Below, piece by piece: positions 11,681 to 20,855 of a DNA stretch of 64,000 nucleotides; position 1 is the first letter of the stretch; every line of letters starts with the position of its first letter. The position numbers were made by a program, and so were the translations under genes. Origin of the DNA: Epiperipatus broadwayi (lineage: Eukaryota; Onychophora; Udeonychophora; Euonychophora; Peripatidae); assembly GCA_028023455.1 (NCBI GenBank), contig JAQFVV010000072.1, positions 396,501-460,500 on the forward strand, in the 5' to 3' direction. Under the pieces are notes generated by a model that did no database searches, was not told the DNA's origin, and saw only the letters and a program-made list of their open reading frames with translations.

Positions 11681-13846
11681 TTATAAAGTGGCCTGAATTT
11701 TAAAAAGAGACCATGTTGCTGCAAAGATATCAGGTGGTGCAATGATACTGTCTCTTTCTTTTATTTTTTGCAATTTGTTCTTATAGGTGTTAGGGTGCCT
11801 TCTTGTGTTGTTGCCCAGTGTGAAAGTGCATCTGGTACACCAGAATGCATATAGGCTGAAAGTGGCTGCCCTAATGGTGGGTATTCCATTATTTTTGAAT
11901 GTTTGTAGAATCTCATCTATTGTTGTTCCATTTTTCCTATATCCGCCAACCATCATCTGTCTTACTTTTTCAAGTCCTGAACAATTATGTATGAAATGGT
12001 CCTGTGTTTCCTCATCCCTGTGACACAGCATACACAAGGGATCTATATTTATATAGAATCTTCTGTATCTAATAAAATGACTTGTAGGTAGTGCTTTCAA
12101 ATTGACTTTAATTATGAAATCGTAAAATTTTGGTTCCAGGTACCATTTCCTAAATTTTTTAAGTAATTGGCTGTTATCAATTCCCAATACAGATATTTGG
12201 TTATTCTCAGATTGTTTTTGTGTTAGGAAATCATGTATTTGCCAATAAGTATATTTTATTGGACTTTTCAGCGTTACTTTGTTTTTGATGCTCTCAATGC
12301 TTTCAAGCAACGTAAAGATATAATTGTTTGTGGGTGGTGGACGATCTGTGGGTATGATCTCCAGTATTGGTTCAATATCTGGAAATCTTTTGACTATGGC
12401 TATTAGCAGATTTATTGTTTTTTGTGTCTGAAACACTGATATTGAGTGAAGTCCCAGACCATTCCATTTTGTTGGTTGGTTGAGTTGCTTTATTGAAATG
12501 GCAACTACTTTCCTGTTCCATAGTAGTTTGCTACAAAATGAATTAATTGAGGCTGTAAATGGTTTTGTGAAACTAATTATTGGTAAATAGTAGCTTATTT
12601 TTGACATTATGAGTTGATTGAATAATGATATTTTTGCGTATATTGATAGATATGATCTGGATAATGATTCTGTGATTCTTTCTGCATCCACTTTGAGTTT
12701 GTTTTGTATTGTTGTTCTCATTTGATTCATTCCCTGATAAAATGGAAAACCTAGAAAACTGCTGGGCTTTCCTTGATAAATTTGTTTGTTTACTTTCCCT
12801 GTAAAAATTGTCCAAGCAGCTGACTTATTGATATTGATTTTAAGTTTGAATTTTTTTGTATATTCTTCTATGATGTTTTGTAGTGCATGTAGTTGCTTTT
12901 TTGATGCCAAGAATATTGTGATATCGTCCATATAAGCTATACAAGGAATGTATCTTTTTGTATTTGGTATTAACACTCCCTGTATTTTTTTTTCAATTTC
13001 TTCCAATAAGGGGTTTATGTAGAATGTGAACAGTAGTGTACTCAGTGGTGACCCTTGTGGTATTGATTGAGTGGGATAGAATGATGATGATGTTCTTCCA
13101 TTAAGTGTGATATGTACTTCTCTGTTTAAAAGTAGGTTGGCTATTGCATATAATATTGATCGTGGTATTTGTGTTTCCTTTAGTTGGTTTAGTAAGATTT
13201 TTATTGGTACCGAGTCGAAAGCACTTTCAAAATCTAGTTGTACTGCAATTGGAGCATATTTCTTCTTCTTAATTACTGAGTTAATTATAGTTTTAAAGAT
13301 TAGTGCTGCCTGACCTGTGGATGAGCCTTTCTTTGCATACTGATGTTGTGATATTTTTGTCAGTATAAATGGTTCAATTTTCACCTTTATTACTTTTTCT
13401 AGCAGTTTAATTCCTAAAGGCTCCATTGAGATAGGTCTTAAGTTGGTGATCTTGGTAATAGGTTCTTGTTTTTTCATAAATGGTACCATTGATATCTTGT
13501 ATAATCCCTGTATGCTATAAATTTTTTGTGATATTTGATTTGCCAATTGACACAGGTATGTATTTGTAATTTGGCTAAGATGTGCAAGTACAAACTGTGG
13601 AATACCTGGAGGTCCTGGATGACATGTGGGTGGGATTGATTCTAACACTACCTTAAAATCCTCGATTTTAAATGGCATCTCATCTTCAGTTGTTCCAAAA
13701 TAATCTTCTTTGGGTGTGAATTGTGCATGCTTAGTTAGCTTTGTTTTGAAATAGTTATATATAGGTGCAATCATGTTAAATCCTGCTGTAATCTTATTTT
13801 CCGATTCCAGCGCCATGGGAACTTTATTTATGGATGGGTACCCCAA
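11681..13846 (-). CDS. LINE B ORF2, reverse transcriptase part (downstream of frameshift)
   Basis: An open frame of about 720 residues. The frame stays open upstream to about 13900, where it should join the endonuclease frame. Motifs, counted from 13846: LRPISMEPLG near 135, QLDFESAFDSVP near 202 (motif A), SIPQGSPLS near 261 (motif B), AYMDDI near 302 (motif C with the catalytic DD), and a later LLWNRK..WNGLGLHS segment. Near 604 there is a C-terminal CMLCHRDEETQDHFIHNC, a CCHC finger typical of LINE ORF2 tails. It would copy element RNA at a nicked target. There are no internal stops. The apparent start in this frame is a TTG, so this is not an independent gene but the second half of ORF2. 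Confidence 0.85.
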   Translation of the reverse strand: MGYPSINKVPMALESENKITAGFNMIAPIYNYFKTKLTKHAQFTPKEDYFGTTEDEMPFKIEDFKVVLESIPPTCHPGPPGIPQFVLAHLSQITNTYLCQLANQISQKIYSIQGLYKISMVPFMKKQEPITKITNLRPISMEPLGIKLLEKVIKVKIEPFILTKISQHQYAKKGSSTGQAALIFKTIINSVIKKKKYAPIAVQLDFESAFDSVPIKILLNQLKETQIPRSILYAIANLLLNREVHITLNGRTSSSFYPTQSIPQGSPLSTLLFTFYINPLLEEIEKKIQGVLIPNTKRYIPCIAYMDDITIFLASKKQLHALQNIIEEYTKKFKLKININKSAAWTIFTGKVNKQIYQGKPSSFLGFPFYQGMNQMRTTIQNKLKVDAERITESLSRSYLSIYAKISLFNQLIMSKISYYLPIISFTKPFTASINSFCSKLLWNRKVVAISIKQLNQPTKWNGLGLHSISVFQTQKTINLLIAIVKRFPDIEPILEIIPTDRPPPTNNYIFTLLESIESIKNKVTLKSPIKYTYWQIHDFLTQKQSENNQISVLGIDNSQLLKKFRKWYLEPKFYDFIIKVNLKALPTSHFIRYRRFYINIDPLCMLCHRDEETQDHFIHNCSGLEKVRQMMVGGYRKNGTTIDEILQTFKNNGIPTIRAATFSLYAFWCTRCTFTLGNNTRRHPNTYKNKLQKIKERDSIIAPPDIFAATWSLFKIQATL

Positions 13847-13853
13847 AGCCCAC

Positions 13854-14960
13854 CTAATATATCCGCGTGTCCATGTGTGTGGCTGTGCTAGGCAAATTTT
13901 TTTTCTTTTTTATGCTTAGATATTGTTTTAATTTATTGCAAGTCTGTTTATAGAGCTGGGTGAGTTTAATTATGTTTGTTTGATTATGTTGAACCGGTTT
14001 AGCCAGACTGATTCTTTTGTATATTTCATCTGCTAATGTAATTAGCCTGGAGGGAGGGATTGATTTTTGTGTGATATGGTTTATATTAAATGAAAGCATG
14101 TTAGTGTAAGCTATGTATCTGGATATCGGGTCTAATTCAAGCTGATTCATTTTATTTATCATTATATAAATTTCTGAAAAAAGTGACTCCGTAGTATTGT
14201 CTGGTAGTAGAATCCTGATCGTTTTTTGCAAATTAATTATTGCGCTGCGGTGTGTGTTTATGTTTAGCGTTATTATCTGCGCTGCATGGTCTGAAAAAGG
14301 GGTTGGGGAAAGAGCTATTTCTATTGAATGGTGCAGCATTGGGGAATAAAACATTAGATCTATTAAAGTTCCGTGTCTATTGTTATAAAAAGATATAGAG
14401 TTAGGTGGTAGAAAATCTTCTGCACTCATGAGTGGAAATGTTAACTGGTGTATCCATTTCATAATGAATTTCTTATAACTTATGTTGAAATCTCCCGTAA
14501 GAATAGTTGGGTAGGGATTGTTTGAGAGGATTGAGTTAATTGTTGTTATTATTCTGTTAATTACAGTTGGCCCTGGTGGTATATATACAAATATAATATT
14601 TATTGAGAAGTTTTTATTATTGAATGTGGTTATTAATAGATTCGCGTCTATGTATATTATTTTAAACGTTGTAAAGGGACTTCTTTGGCTTATAAAAATT
14701 CCTGTTCCACCTGAGGGCGTTAGTGTGTCTCTAGAGCATGCGCAAAAACCCATTTTATTCATAAGTTGTGCTGGATTTATTTGCGATCCGTTGTAGATTT
14801 TCGTTTCTACAAGTCCTAAAATGGTAGGTTGGAGTTGTTGTATCCAGTAATTGATTTCTTGTATTTTTTTCTTCGAGTTTAATCCCCGAACATTTATTGC
14901 GCCGATCTTAATTTTCATTGAGTTTAACTTATATTGCGAGGGAGATTTAAATTGGATCAT
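13854..14960 (-). CDS. LINE B ORF2, apurinic-type endonuclease part (cut short by frameshift)
   Basis: Starts at the ATG at 14960, three bases after the ORF1 stop. Endonuclease landmarks: INVRGLNSKKK near residue 24, GLVETKIYN near 56, TGDFNISYKK near 153, and FSDHAAQI near 220 (the SDH motif, with the usual H). After the endonuclease the frame runs through KKKKN into a TAG at 13854. The shifted frame that begins before this point carries the continuation into the reverse transcriptase. The switch lies at a run of eight A (minus strand, 13904-13897) next to AAAAAAG. A single-base slip there is the simplest explanation. The enzyme would nick the target, presumably in the AAT-rich flank. Confidence 0.85.
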   Translation of the reverse strand: MIQFKSPSQYKLNSMKIKIGAINVRGLNSKKKIQEINYWIQQLQPTILGLVETKIYNGSQINPAQLMNKMGFCACSRDTLTPSGGTGIFISQRSPFTTFKIIYIDANLLITTFNNKNFSINIIFVYIPPGPTVINRIITTINSILSNNPYPTILTGDFNISYKKFIMKWIHQLTFPLMSAEDFLPPNSISFYNNRHGTLIDLMFYSPMLHHSIEIALSPTPFSDHAAQIITLNINTHRSAIINLQKTIRILLPDNTTESLFSEIYIMINKMNQLELDPISRYIAYTNMLSFNINHITQKSIPPSRLITLADEIYKRISLAKPVQHNQTNIIKLTQLYKQTCNKLKQYLSIKKKKNLPSTATHMDTRIY

Positions 14961-14963
14961 GGT

Positions 14964-16430
14964 TTATTCTGCCGTTTTTGTTTGCATGTTTTTTTCCTGT
15001 GGTGATTCTGTTTGTGTTTGGATACGTGTGTTATAGTGTGGTGATTTTTTTAATTTTTTTGCTTCTGGTGTGGTTAGTTCTATTTCCATCTCTTCTGCTG
15101 TGGTTTCTTCTGTTAAATTAATCTGATTATCTTCTTCCTCGTTCATTTTAATTTTCTTAATTTCTCTTGTTTTTTTTGTTTTATGTGTTTTCTTCCTGCT
15201 TTCAATTGATGTGCTTTCTAGCATTGGATAGTACTGTGTTATTTTATCCATGATTTCTGTGGTCGTTTTATTTATTATTATGCTTTCTGATTGCTCATCA
15301 TTTTCATTCGTTTTTCCTTTAAGCTCTTTTGGTAGGTTCTCGTTTTCTTTTTCCTCCATTCTATTTAAATTGGGCGGGTTTTCACTGCTTTGATTTTCCT
15401 TATCTGTTTTAATTTCTCTTGTTGTTATAGTGTTTACTGGATTGCTAATTCTTTCATTTCTATTAGATATGTTGTTTTCCTGGGTGCTTTGTAGTGTAGG
15501 GTAGTTTAACTCGTCTAGTTGGTTATTTGTGTCTTCGCTTTCTGTAACGTTTCCTGAGTTTTTTGTTGTATTGTTTTTATTTTGCTGTGTTTGTTCATTG
15601 CATTCCGTTGCAATATGTCCTCTTCTTCCACAACGGAAGCAACCTGGCTTAAGCCCTCTGACGTAAATATATAGTGTAGCTTCTTCATCGGTTATGTGTG
15701 TGGGGATATTCTCCGGGTCTACTTGTTTATTCAATTTAATTTTGAATTCAAAGCTATTGGTTAGTATGGGAATTGCTGCTTCTTTAATGTATTTTTGCTG
15801 GAAGAAAACGACTTTTCCGAAAGGATTCATCATTTTTTGGAAATCTTCCATGTTGTAGCCAAAATACGTATTTTTTAAAATTCCGGAGATATTTTTATAT
15901 TTATTCTCATCGACTGTTATTAGTGCGAAATTATTTAGCGTCTTAATTCGGTTTCTAAATTGTTCTCTTTGCTCATTTTCATAAAACTGGACCGCCACAT
16001 ATCTGCTATTTGGATGGTCGCCTATGCATTGTACCGATTCAAGCATATTATTTTCATGCAGTGTTTCTATTAGAAGGGATTTGGGGAAACTGTATAGTGT
16101 GCAAAGACTATCTGTTACAGCGAGTACTATTGATTTATCGGTGAAGAAACGTTTAAACGTCAGGAAAAGTGATCGAGGTATTGTTTTGTTGAACTTCTCT
16201 CCAATTTGTTCCAACATTTCATCAGTCCATTCAATATGAGGGGGAGGGGGATCATTTTTATTTTGATCCATAAGATTCAAGTTTTCCAAATCATCTGCTG
16301 TTGTTTTCCTGAACCTAGGACCTTTTGCCGGGCTTACGTAATCTTGGGCTTTTTTTGCTATAGCAGCATATGATTTTCTCGTGCCCTGCGATGGACCACC
16401 CACCTGGTTAATCGGTTGAGCGGTCGCCAT
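14964..16430 (-). CDS. LINE B ORF1, zinc-knuckle nucleic-acid-binding protein
   Basis: About 488 residues from the ATG at 16430. The frame is open back to 16508, but that part reads through a T-run in the 5' UTR and starts poorly. The N-terminus has a SYAAIAKKAQDYVS segment. The middle is a globular stretch typical of the RRM-like or L1/Tx1 ORF1 core. Near residue 262 there is one CCHC knuckle, CFRCGRRGHIATEC. The C-terminal third is highly charged and low in complexity (Asn/Glu/Lys/Thr-rich). It should coat element RNA in the retrotransposition particle. The stop TAA at 14966-14964 lies three bases before the ORF2 ATG, so ORF2 would need reinitiation or coupled translation. No damage is visible in this ORF. 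Confidence 0.85.
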   Translation of the reverse strand: MATAQPINQVGGPSQGTRKSYAAIAKKAQDYVSPAKGPRFRKTTADDLENLNLMDQNKNDPPPPHIEWTDEMLEQIGEKFNKTIPRSLFLTFKRFFTDKSIVLAVTDSLCTLYSFPKSLLIETLHENNMLESVQCIGDHPNSRYVAVQFYENEQREQFRNRIKTLNNFALITVDENKYKNISGILKNTYFGYNMEDFQKMMNPFGKVVFFQQKYIKEAAIPILTNSFEFKIKLNKQVDPENIPTHITDEEATLYIYVRGLKPGCFRCGRRGHIATECNEQTQQNKNNTTKNSGNVTESEDTNNQLDELNYPTLQSTQENNISNRNERISNPVNTITTREIKTDKENQSSENPPNLNRMEEKENENLPKELKGKTNENDEQSESIIINKTTTEIMDKITQYYPMLESTSIESRKKTHKTKKTREIKKIKMNEEEDNQINLTEETTAEEMEIELTTPEAKKLKKSPHYNTRIQTQTESPQEKNMQTKTAE

Positions 16431-16857
16431 TTTAAGTTTTCCAATTAAAGGTATGTTTAAATTCCCTTTTTTTTTTTTTTTTAAATAAACACTAGTATAT
16501 ATAACCAAAACAATTCAGTTATCCGCAAAATTATAGAGTTTTGTATATTTGATTTTAAATCTACTCTTATTAAAAAATTAAATTTGCCTGAGATTTTGGC
16601 ATTAGTTATTAGATCCGCTAGCTTTTAACTAAGCGTTTGACTATTAGCGTTAGGTGCGGATTTACGATAAAAAAAAATCTTTGGATTTCTCTGTCCTTTT
16701 TTCTTTTTTTCAATCAAAATAAATATTTGAGTGTTTTAAATTGTTTTATTGGACATTTCTATTTGTTATTAGCAAATAAATCTGCATTTTATTAACAAAA
16801 AGCTAAGAGGTTCTTTGCTTACCTGCTACTAGGTTTGTATCCAGGTGGCGCTCTCCT
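16431..16857 (-). other. LINE B 5' UTR
   Basis: Non-coding, with several homopolymer T runs on the plus strand. Its outer end (minus strand TAGGAGAGCGCCACCTGGAT) is the most G/C-rich part of the element and directly abuts the (ATT)n array, so the copy looks complete at its 5' end. An internal promoter would be expected here, but none is identified. Confidence 0.6.
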
Positions 16858-16885
16858 ATTATTATTATTATTATTATTATTATTA
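16858..16885. repeat. (ATT)n, 28 bp, at the 5' boundary of LINE B
   Basis: Nine or so ATT units in the same strand orientation as the array at the 3' boundary (11110-11365). Read as the other half of the microsatellite into which LINE B inserted. Confidence 0.9.
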
Positions 16886-16886
16886 C

Positions 16887-17110
16887 ATTCAAAGATCAGC
16901 CTTTCAAGCAAATTGTGCATGCGTCTTCTGCGAGTGTTAAATAATAAATGAATACTTCACCTACAATACAAGATTTAGTATTTATGCAGGAATAAAAGGA
17001 ATTCTCTTATTCCTATGACTCAAATTCTTTTATATGAGCAAATTTATTATTTAACACTCGCAGAAGACATATGCACAATTAGCTTGAAAGGCTGATCTTT
17101 GAAAGTAATA
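16887..17110. repeat. Small palindromic element, about 70-bp arms
   Basis: CAAAGATCAGCCTTTCAAGC through CTTCTGCGAGTGTTAAATAA (16889-16957) is repeated inverted at about 17035-17105. The loop of about 80 bp contains TTTATGCAGGAATAAAAGGA. Non-coding foldback MITE-like repeat. Confidence 0.8.
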
Positions 17111-17200
17111 CAATTGTATGCATAGCGTCATATAAAAATAAATGCTTATTATTATTAATTTTTAAATCACAAAGATTAAACTCTTTTCATATTATTATGT

Positions 17201-17892
17201 AATACTCAAAAGATTTGAGTTATCCAGTTAATATGAAAAGGTATGCCAAAACAAAATTAGATTAATAGCACTAAGCTAGCTTTTGGTGAATTTTCTCCAG
17301 AATCATATTGCAGAAAAACACCATCCAGTTAGTAGTTCATATATATATATAGTGATTGGAAAATGTGTAAATTTGTTCCAGTATGCAAATTATATGCTCC
17401 ATTTTTTTGATAATGGGATGCAAGAGTCTTTTCTGTTAACTGAATGCAGATCCCCTACAATCACCCATGCTTCTTTAAATTTCTTTTTCTATCATTCCTC
17501 TCTATGCATTCAAACACAAATCAATTTTTGTTGAACACGAGATGGCTATGGGTCACATCTTTTCTCCCTCTAATGTTAAAATAATATGCACAGAGAGGAA
17601 TGATAGAAAAAGAAAATTTAAAGAAGCATGGGTGATTGCAGAAGACCTGCATTCAATTAACAGAAAATACTCTTGCATCCCATTATCAAAGAAATGGAAC
17701 ATATAATTTGCATGCTGAGACAAATTTACATATTTTCCAACCACTATGAATTCGGACAACCAATTGGGTGGTGTTATTCTGCACTATGATGCTGGAGAAA
17801 ATGCGCTGAAAGCTAGCTTAGTGCTATTAATCTAATTTTGTTTTGGCATATCTTTTCATATCAACTGGCTAACTCAAATTCTTCAAGTATTA
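17201..17892. repeat. Foldback element B, about 690 bp, arms about 320 bp
   Basis: The left arm (17201-17530) and right arm (about 17580-17892) are near-perfect reverse complements. Matching landmarks are AATACTCAAAAGATTTGAGT / ACTCAAATTCTTCAAGTATT at the ends, TGCCAAAACAAAATTAGATT / AATCTAATTTTGTTTTGGCA, and CACCCATGCTTCTTTAAATT / AATTTAAAGAAGCATGGGTG next to the centre. The two mirrored 70-80-codon open frames inside (17283-17534 and 17553-17759) are the same repeat read on opposite strands and are not genes. Confidence 0.85.
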
Positions 17893-17944
17893 TTAATTTT
17901 ATTAATTAATCTTATTTTCAATTGTAAATTATAACAAAATTTAT

Positions 17945-18060
17945 TACTTACAATCAGGTCCTTATTAAGCCAATAAACATCACATGAATACCATTTCTTA
18001 TGCTTGCTATGAGTAGCAATACGTATAGTGAGATTTGCCTGTTTTAGGTCCTATTACCAA
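17945..18060 (+). repeat. FB-A remnant
   Basis: Contains the FB-A terminal sequence AACATCACATGAATACCATT, then TCTTATGCTTGCTATGAGTA, and an inward block ending TTTGCCTGTTTTAGG. The middle of the element is missing. Confidence 0.6.
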
Positions 18061-18189
18061 GTTAACTAGAGGTTTAACACTATATGTGTGTGTACTTGCT
18101 TGTACTTGATTGTGAATATATTTAACTTTTGCATCTAATAATATATATATAATTTTTTTTTATGCCCTTATTTAATTTGAGGTCACCAA

Positions 18190-18256
18190 ATTTTTTTTTT
18201 TTTTTTCATGTGTCATAGCATCAGCCGGAAAGCGAACCCACTAACCCGGGACAACT
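18190..18256 (-). mobile_element. tRNA-Val-like SINE, 5'-truncated copy
   Basis: On the minus strand it reads from GTTGTCCCGGGTTAGTGGGT through CGGCTGATGCTATGACACAT into an A-rich tail. It matches the 3' half of the SINE at 55344-55475. The tRNA A-box half is absent. Confidence 0.7.
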
Positions 18257-18262
18257 TTTTTC

Positions 18263-19774
18263 TTTTTTTTTTTGGATCATAATTTTGGTTGTTATATGTA
18301 ACTTTTAATAAAAGTCGGGTCGTCCATAAATTAATTTCAAAATTGTGGTCCAAGAAAAAAATATTTTTTTAGTTTTTAGTGTATTAATTAGTTCTCAAAT
18401 TAAATAAAAGCATTTCTTAAAATACATACCTTGTTTTTATTTTCTAGTGATCGAATAAATCAATTCAAAATATTTATTTATTTTCGAGATTATTATTAGT
18501 TGGTTTTCAGTAGTGGAAATTATTTTTTTTATTTTTATGAATTTTGATCGATTTAATCAATTAAAAATCTTTTTTATATGTATTATTATTTTGAAATCAT
18601 TTTTTTTCCTCATAAACAGGAAAGTTTTTCATATTCAACAATAAAAGAAAAACAAGAATGTAACAAATTTCAGTACAATATTATATTGATAAGTTTAAAA
18701 TAAATCGATTAAACATTTTTTTGTTTGTTTGTTTGTTTTCATTAAGACGGCAGTTTAAAAAAGCAGGGGGAAAATAAGATTTCATCCTTCATTCCTTATC
18801 TTACTTCTTTTTTTTCTTAATGAACTACAAATGTCCTTAAAATTTCTGCCTCATTAAATACACATACTCTACTGATCAAAGTTTTTTTTTATATAAACAG
18901 ACCATATTTCTTAACTGCAAATGCCTCTAAAATTTCTTTCTCAATCCACTTAAATATTATTGTTGCGCATGCTTAAAAACCTAATCAAATCAATTCGAAT
19001 ACAATTTGAACTGTGTCCCACCAGCATTGTTAAATTACCTCACAATCAAAACCAAACGTGCATACAAAATTTGAATAAAATCCATTCAGTAAAAGTATGT
19101 AAAAAATATTTTTACAGTATTTCTCGCAATAAACCAATTCATAAATATAAAATTAAAACCATTTTTAGTGGGGTTATATAGCTATATATTTCTAACTCGA
19201 ACAATAATCAGAGTTGTTCTGAGCAATACAAGTATAGTAAGAAATATTCATCTATCTTTTTAACTGGGAGTATCTTATAAAGATATGGATCTCATATGTT
19301 ACAAATTAAGTTGATTGATTATTTATATTTCTACAGGATAATATTTAATTATATATATATAATCACCATGTTAATGCTAACTGAAGAATTATATAAAAAA
19401 TTATAAACACATATAGTGATATTAAAATACAAAGAATTAAAAACACACCATGATAATAAAAATCCAATATGGCTGCCTAATGTAATTTCTTGGTAATTAA
19501 AGAAAAAGATGTTATCCATATCCTTCCACCTTATCTAATACTGTTTAAAGATACATATATTTAAGCAGTTACAAACAGTCTAAAATTTAAACTGACAGAA
19601 GTTTAAAGTATCATCTTTTTTGTGCCTTGTTAAGAATAAGCAATTATAACCATGTGGTGTGAAATATACAGAATTATTGTTTTATAATTTTTTTACATAT
19701 ATATTTAATAAAATGCTAAAAGTCATATGATATCTTGAGGAATGTATAATATTATGATGACACTTTATATATAA
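18263..19774. other. No gene seen
   Basis: AT-rich sequence with T- and A-runs, including TTTG repeats near 18718-18737. The 73-codon open frame at 18960-19181 shows no motif, no domain-like composition and no splice context. Confidence 0.5.
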
Positions 19775-20010
19775 CAGGCAAAACTCACTATACCTATTGC
19801 CACACAGCAAGCTAGAGTAATCAATGGATGCCAGAAGGCTTGTGCATAAAATCCCCAGCTAGTGCCTACTCATCCAATAACCCCAGACTAGTTTCTGGTT
19901 TGTGGCTGTCGTCAGTGAGGAGTCTTGGATCTGAGATCACTGCAAGTAGATCACACACAGTTATACACAAGCATAAGAGGTGGTGTTCATGTGATGTTTA
20001 TTAACTTTAT
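19775..20010 (+). repeat. FB-A copy, one arm plus short terminal inverted end
   Basis: Reads AACAGGCAAAACTCACTATA, AATCAATGGATGCCAGAAGG, CCCCAGACTAGTTTCTGGTT and TCAGTGAGGAGTCTTGGATC, then AGTTATACACAAGCATAAGA and GTTCATGTGATGTTTA. This is a left arm joined to an inverted terminal end with the central part deleted. Confidence 0.75.
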
Positions 20011-20130
20011 ATATAGTGTACTATTTGTCATGGGAAATAGCTTTGGCTATGCTAATGATTAATGCTTAATTTAAAATATTTGTCTCTAATAAAGCATACA
20101 TTAGATACTTTAAATTAAACATAACTCAGT

Positions 20131-20828
20131 GTATACATAAACAAAGGGAGTAAATCACTCTCCACAAGGATATGACTTGAAAGCACTCTAAATGTTCAAA
20201 CAAGAATCAAGAATACAATGAATCCACCTATTCTTAGAAGCTCTGATGTTTATAAGCAGATCTTTGTCAACATTGTTGATAATTCAGAGTGAAATTAACT
20301 TCTCAACCAGATGAAATATGGCATTTAAGAGTTATTAAATTTATAATTACTTATACAAGGCTGGAGACAGCATCTCATATTTAAGACCTTGATGTTAATA
20401 ATCAAACAAGATCTTGTTTAATTATTAAAATCAAGTAATTATGTATTTTATAAGCATGTCTTTGTCAACATTGTTCATAATTTAGAGTGAAATTAATTTA
20501 TCAACCAGATGGAATATGGCATTTAAGAGTTAGTTATTAAATTCATAATTACTTATATAAGATTTTATTTAATTATTAAAATCAAGGGTGTTAAAAGTGA
20601 GATGTTGCTCCGGCCTTGTATAAGTAATTATGAGTTTAATAACTCTTAAATGCCATATTCTATCTGGTTGATAAATTAATTTTACTCCGTATTACTACAA
20701 ATGTTGACAGAGATATGCTTATAAACATACCAAGAATAGGTGGATTCATTCTATTCTTGATTCTTTGTTTTACATTTAGAGTGCTTTCAAGTCATAGCCT
20801 GGAGGTGGGTGATTTACACCCTTTATGT
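20131..20828. repeat. Foldback element C, arms about 255 bp with an extra direct part-copy
   Basis: Left arm 20131-20402 and right arm 20572-20828 are reverse complements. Examples are GACTTGAAAGCACTCTAAAT / ATTTAGAGTGCTTTCAAGTC and CAACCAGATGAAATATGGCA / TGCCATATTCTATCTGGTTG. Between them, 20443-20571 repeats part of the left arm in direct orientation (CTTTGTCAACATTGTTCATA through TAAGAGTTAGTTATTAAATT). So the element has three related segments, two direct and one inverted. Non-coding. Confidence 0.8.
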
Positions 20829-20855
20829 ATATTAGATACATAACTTTAAAACAAT

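Larger units (their letters stand above)
11366..16857 (-). mobile_element. LINE B: near full-length two-ORF LINE (L1/Tx1-like) flanked by ATT repeats
   Basis: On the minus strand: 5' UTR (16857-16431), ORF1 with a CCHC knuckle (16430-14964), a 3-nt gap, ORF2 with endonuclease (from 14960) and reverse transcriptase (to 11681), about 315 bp of 3' UTR with an AATAAA at 11385-11380, then (AAT)n. The reverse transcriptase style, a single-knuckle ORF1 and a C-terminal CCHC in ORF2 point to the L1/Tx1 side of the LINE tree; the Tad or R-type groups cannot be excluded. The same AAT-type repeat lies at both ends (11110-11365 and 16858-16885), as expected from insertion into a (TAA)n microsatellite. 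A single frameshift inactivates ORF2; otherwise it is well preserved. Confidence 0.85.

Noticed and set aside
17283-17759. Two similar 68-83-codon frames on opposite strands
   Set aside because: They are the two arms of foldback B, not a gene pair.
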